DNA from: a virus
IMG/VR virus record: IMGVR_UViG_3300042465_004586
Location: 1 to 46,318 of that record
Strand: one strand, 5' to 3'
Length of the DNA: 46,318 bases
Below, one piece after another: positions 46,313 through 46,318 of the stretch; within the stretch, counting starts at the first letter, position 1; each line of letters begins with the position of its first letter. A program made the position numbers and the translations under genes. The notes beneath the pieces are model-generated. The model worked only from the letters and a program-made list of their open reading frames with translations. It was not told the origin of the DNA and searched no databases.

Positions 46313-46318
46313 GCATTA

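Overview
The window looks like part of a T4-like myovirus genome from the marine or freshwater branch related to cyanophages and pelagiphages. Recognisable T4-type genes are the late-transcription coactivator gp33, helicase loader gp59 and ssDNA-binding protein gp32 in the T4 order, a T4-type baseplate/tail pair at the left end, PhoH, an ATP-dependent DNA ligase and TATAAATA late promoters. There are no photosynthesis genes. A circularly permuted tmRNA whose tag begins ANDN points to an alphaproteobacterial host. Permuted ssrA also occurs in some cyanobacteria and betaproteobacteria, so the host is inferred, not shown.

Layout. (1) 1-2574: plus-strand tail/baseplate genes ending at a bidirectional terminator. 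(2) 2575-5693: minus-strand gp32, a 55-aa gene, gp59, gp33, a DNA methyltransferase-like gene and a SleB-type cell wall hydrolase. (3) 5764-6258: a two-piece permuted tmRNA with a late promoter, a terminator and a Bfd-like ferredoxin ORF inside its intervening segment. (4) 6298-9637: SAM methyltransferase, IscA-type Fe-S carrier, PD-(D/E)XK nuclease, PhoH and two unknowns. (5) 9649-23442: a roughly 14 kb chain of overlapping genes with eight tandem radical SAM enzymes of three types, two SGNH-like proteins, a NodU/CmcH-type carbamoyltransferase and small genes. It has a sigma70-like promoter at its head. (6) 23561-23889: two small plus-strand genes from a divergent promoter. (7) 23816-31081: a curli-like locus with CsgF, CsgG, two curlin-repeat exported proteins, a FecR-domain protein and a CHASE2-adenylate cyclase, preceded by two holin-like membrane proteins. 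(8) 31125-36497: a late plus-strand gene, then minus-strand TET-associated-type glycosyltransferase, GT-B glycosyltransferase, unknown, NAD-dependent epimerase, sulfotransferase, small genes and a structured RNA. (9) 36516-46318: many short minus-strand genes driven by a repeated sigma70-like promoter with a conserved spacer, including a MESH1-like HD hydrolase, SGNH hydrolase, lipoprotein, YubB-like protein, 2OG-Fe(II)-like oxygenase and DNA ligase.

How it may fit together. IscA and the Bfd-like ferredoxin could help supply Fe-S clusters to the eight [4Fe-4S] radical SAM enzymes. The curli-like locus should export amyloid-like polymers through an outer-membrane CsgG pore, with FecR and a periplasmic-sensing cyclase linking the envelope to cAMP. 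TAGT, glycosyltransferase, epimerase and sulfotransferase suggest decoration of DNA or surface glycans. Two regions look most like undescribed systems: the radical SAM array, and the tmRNA whose processing would cut the Bfd ORF before its stop codon.
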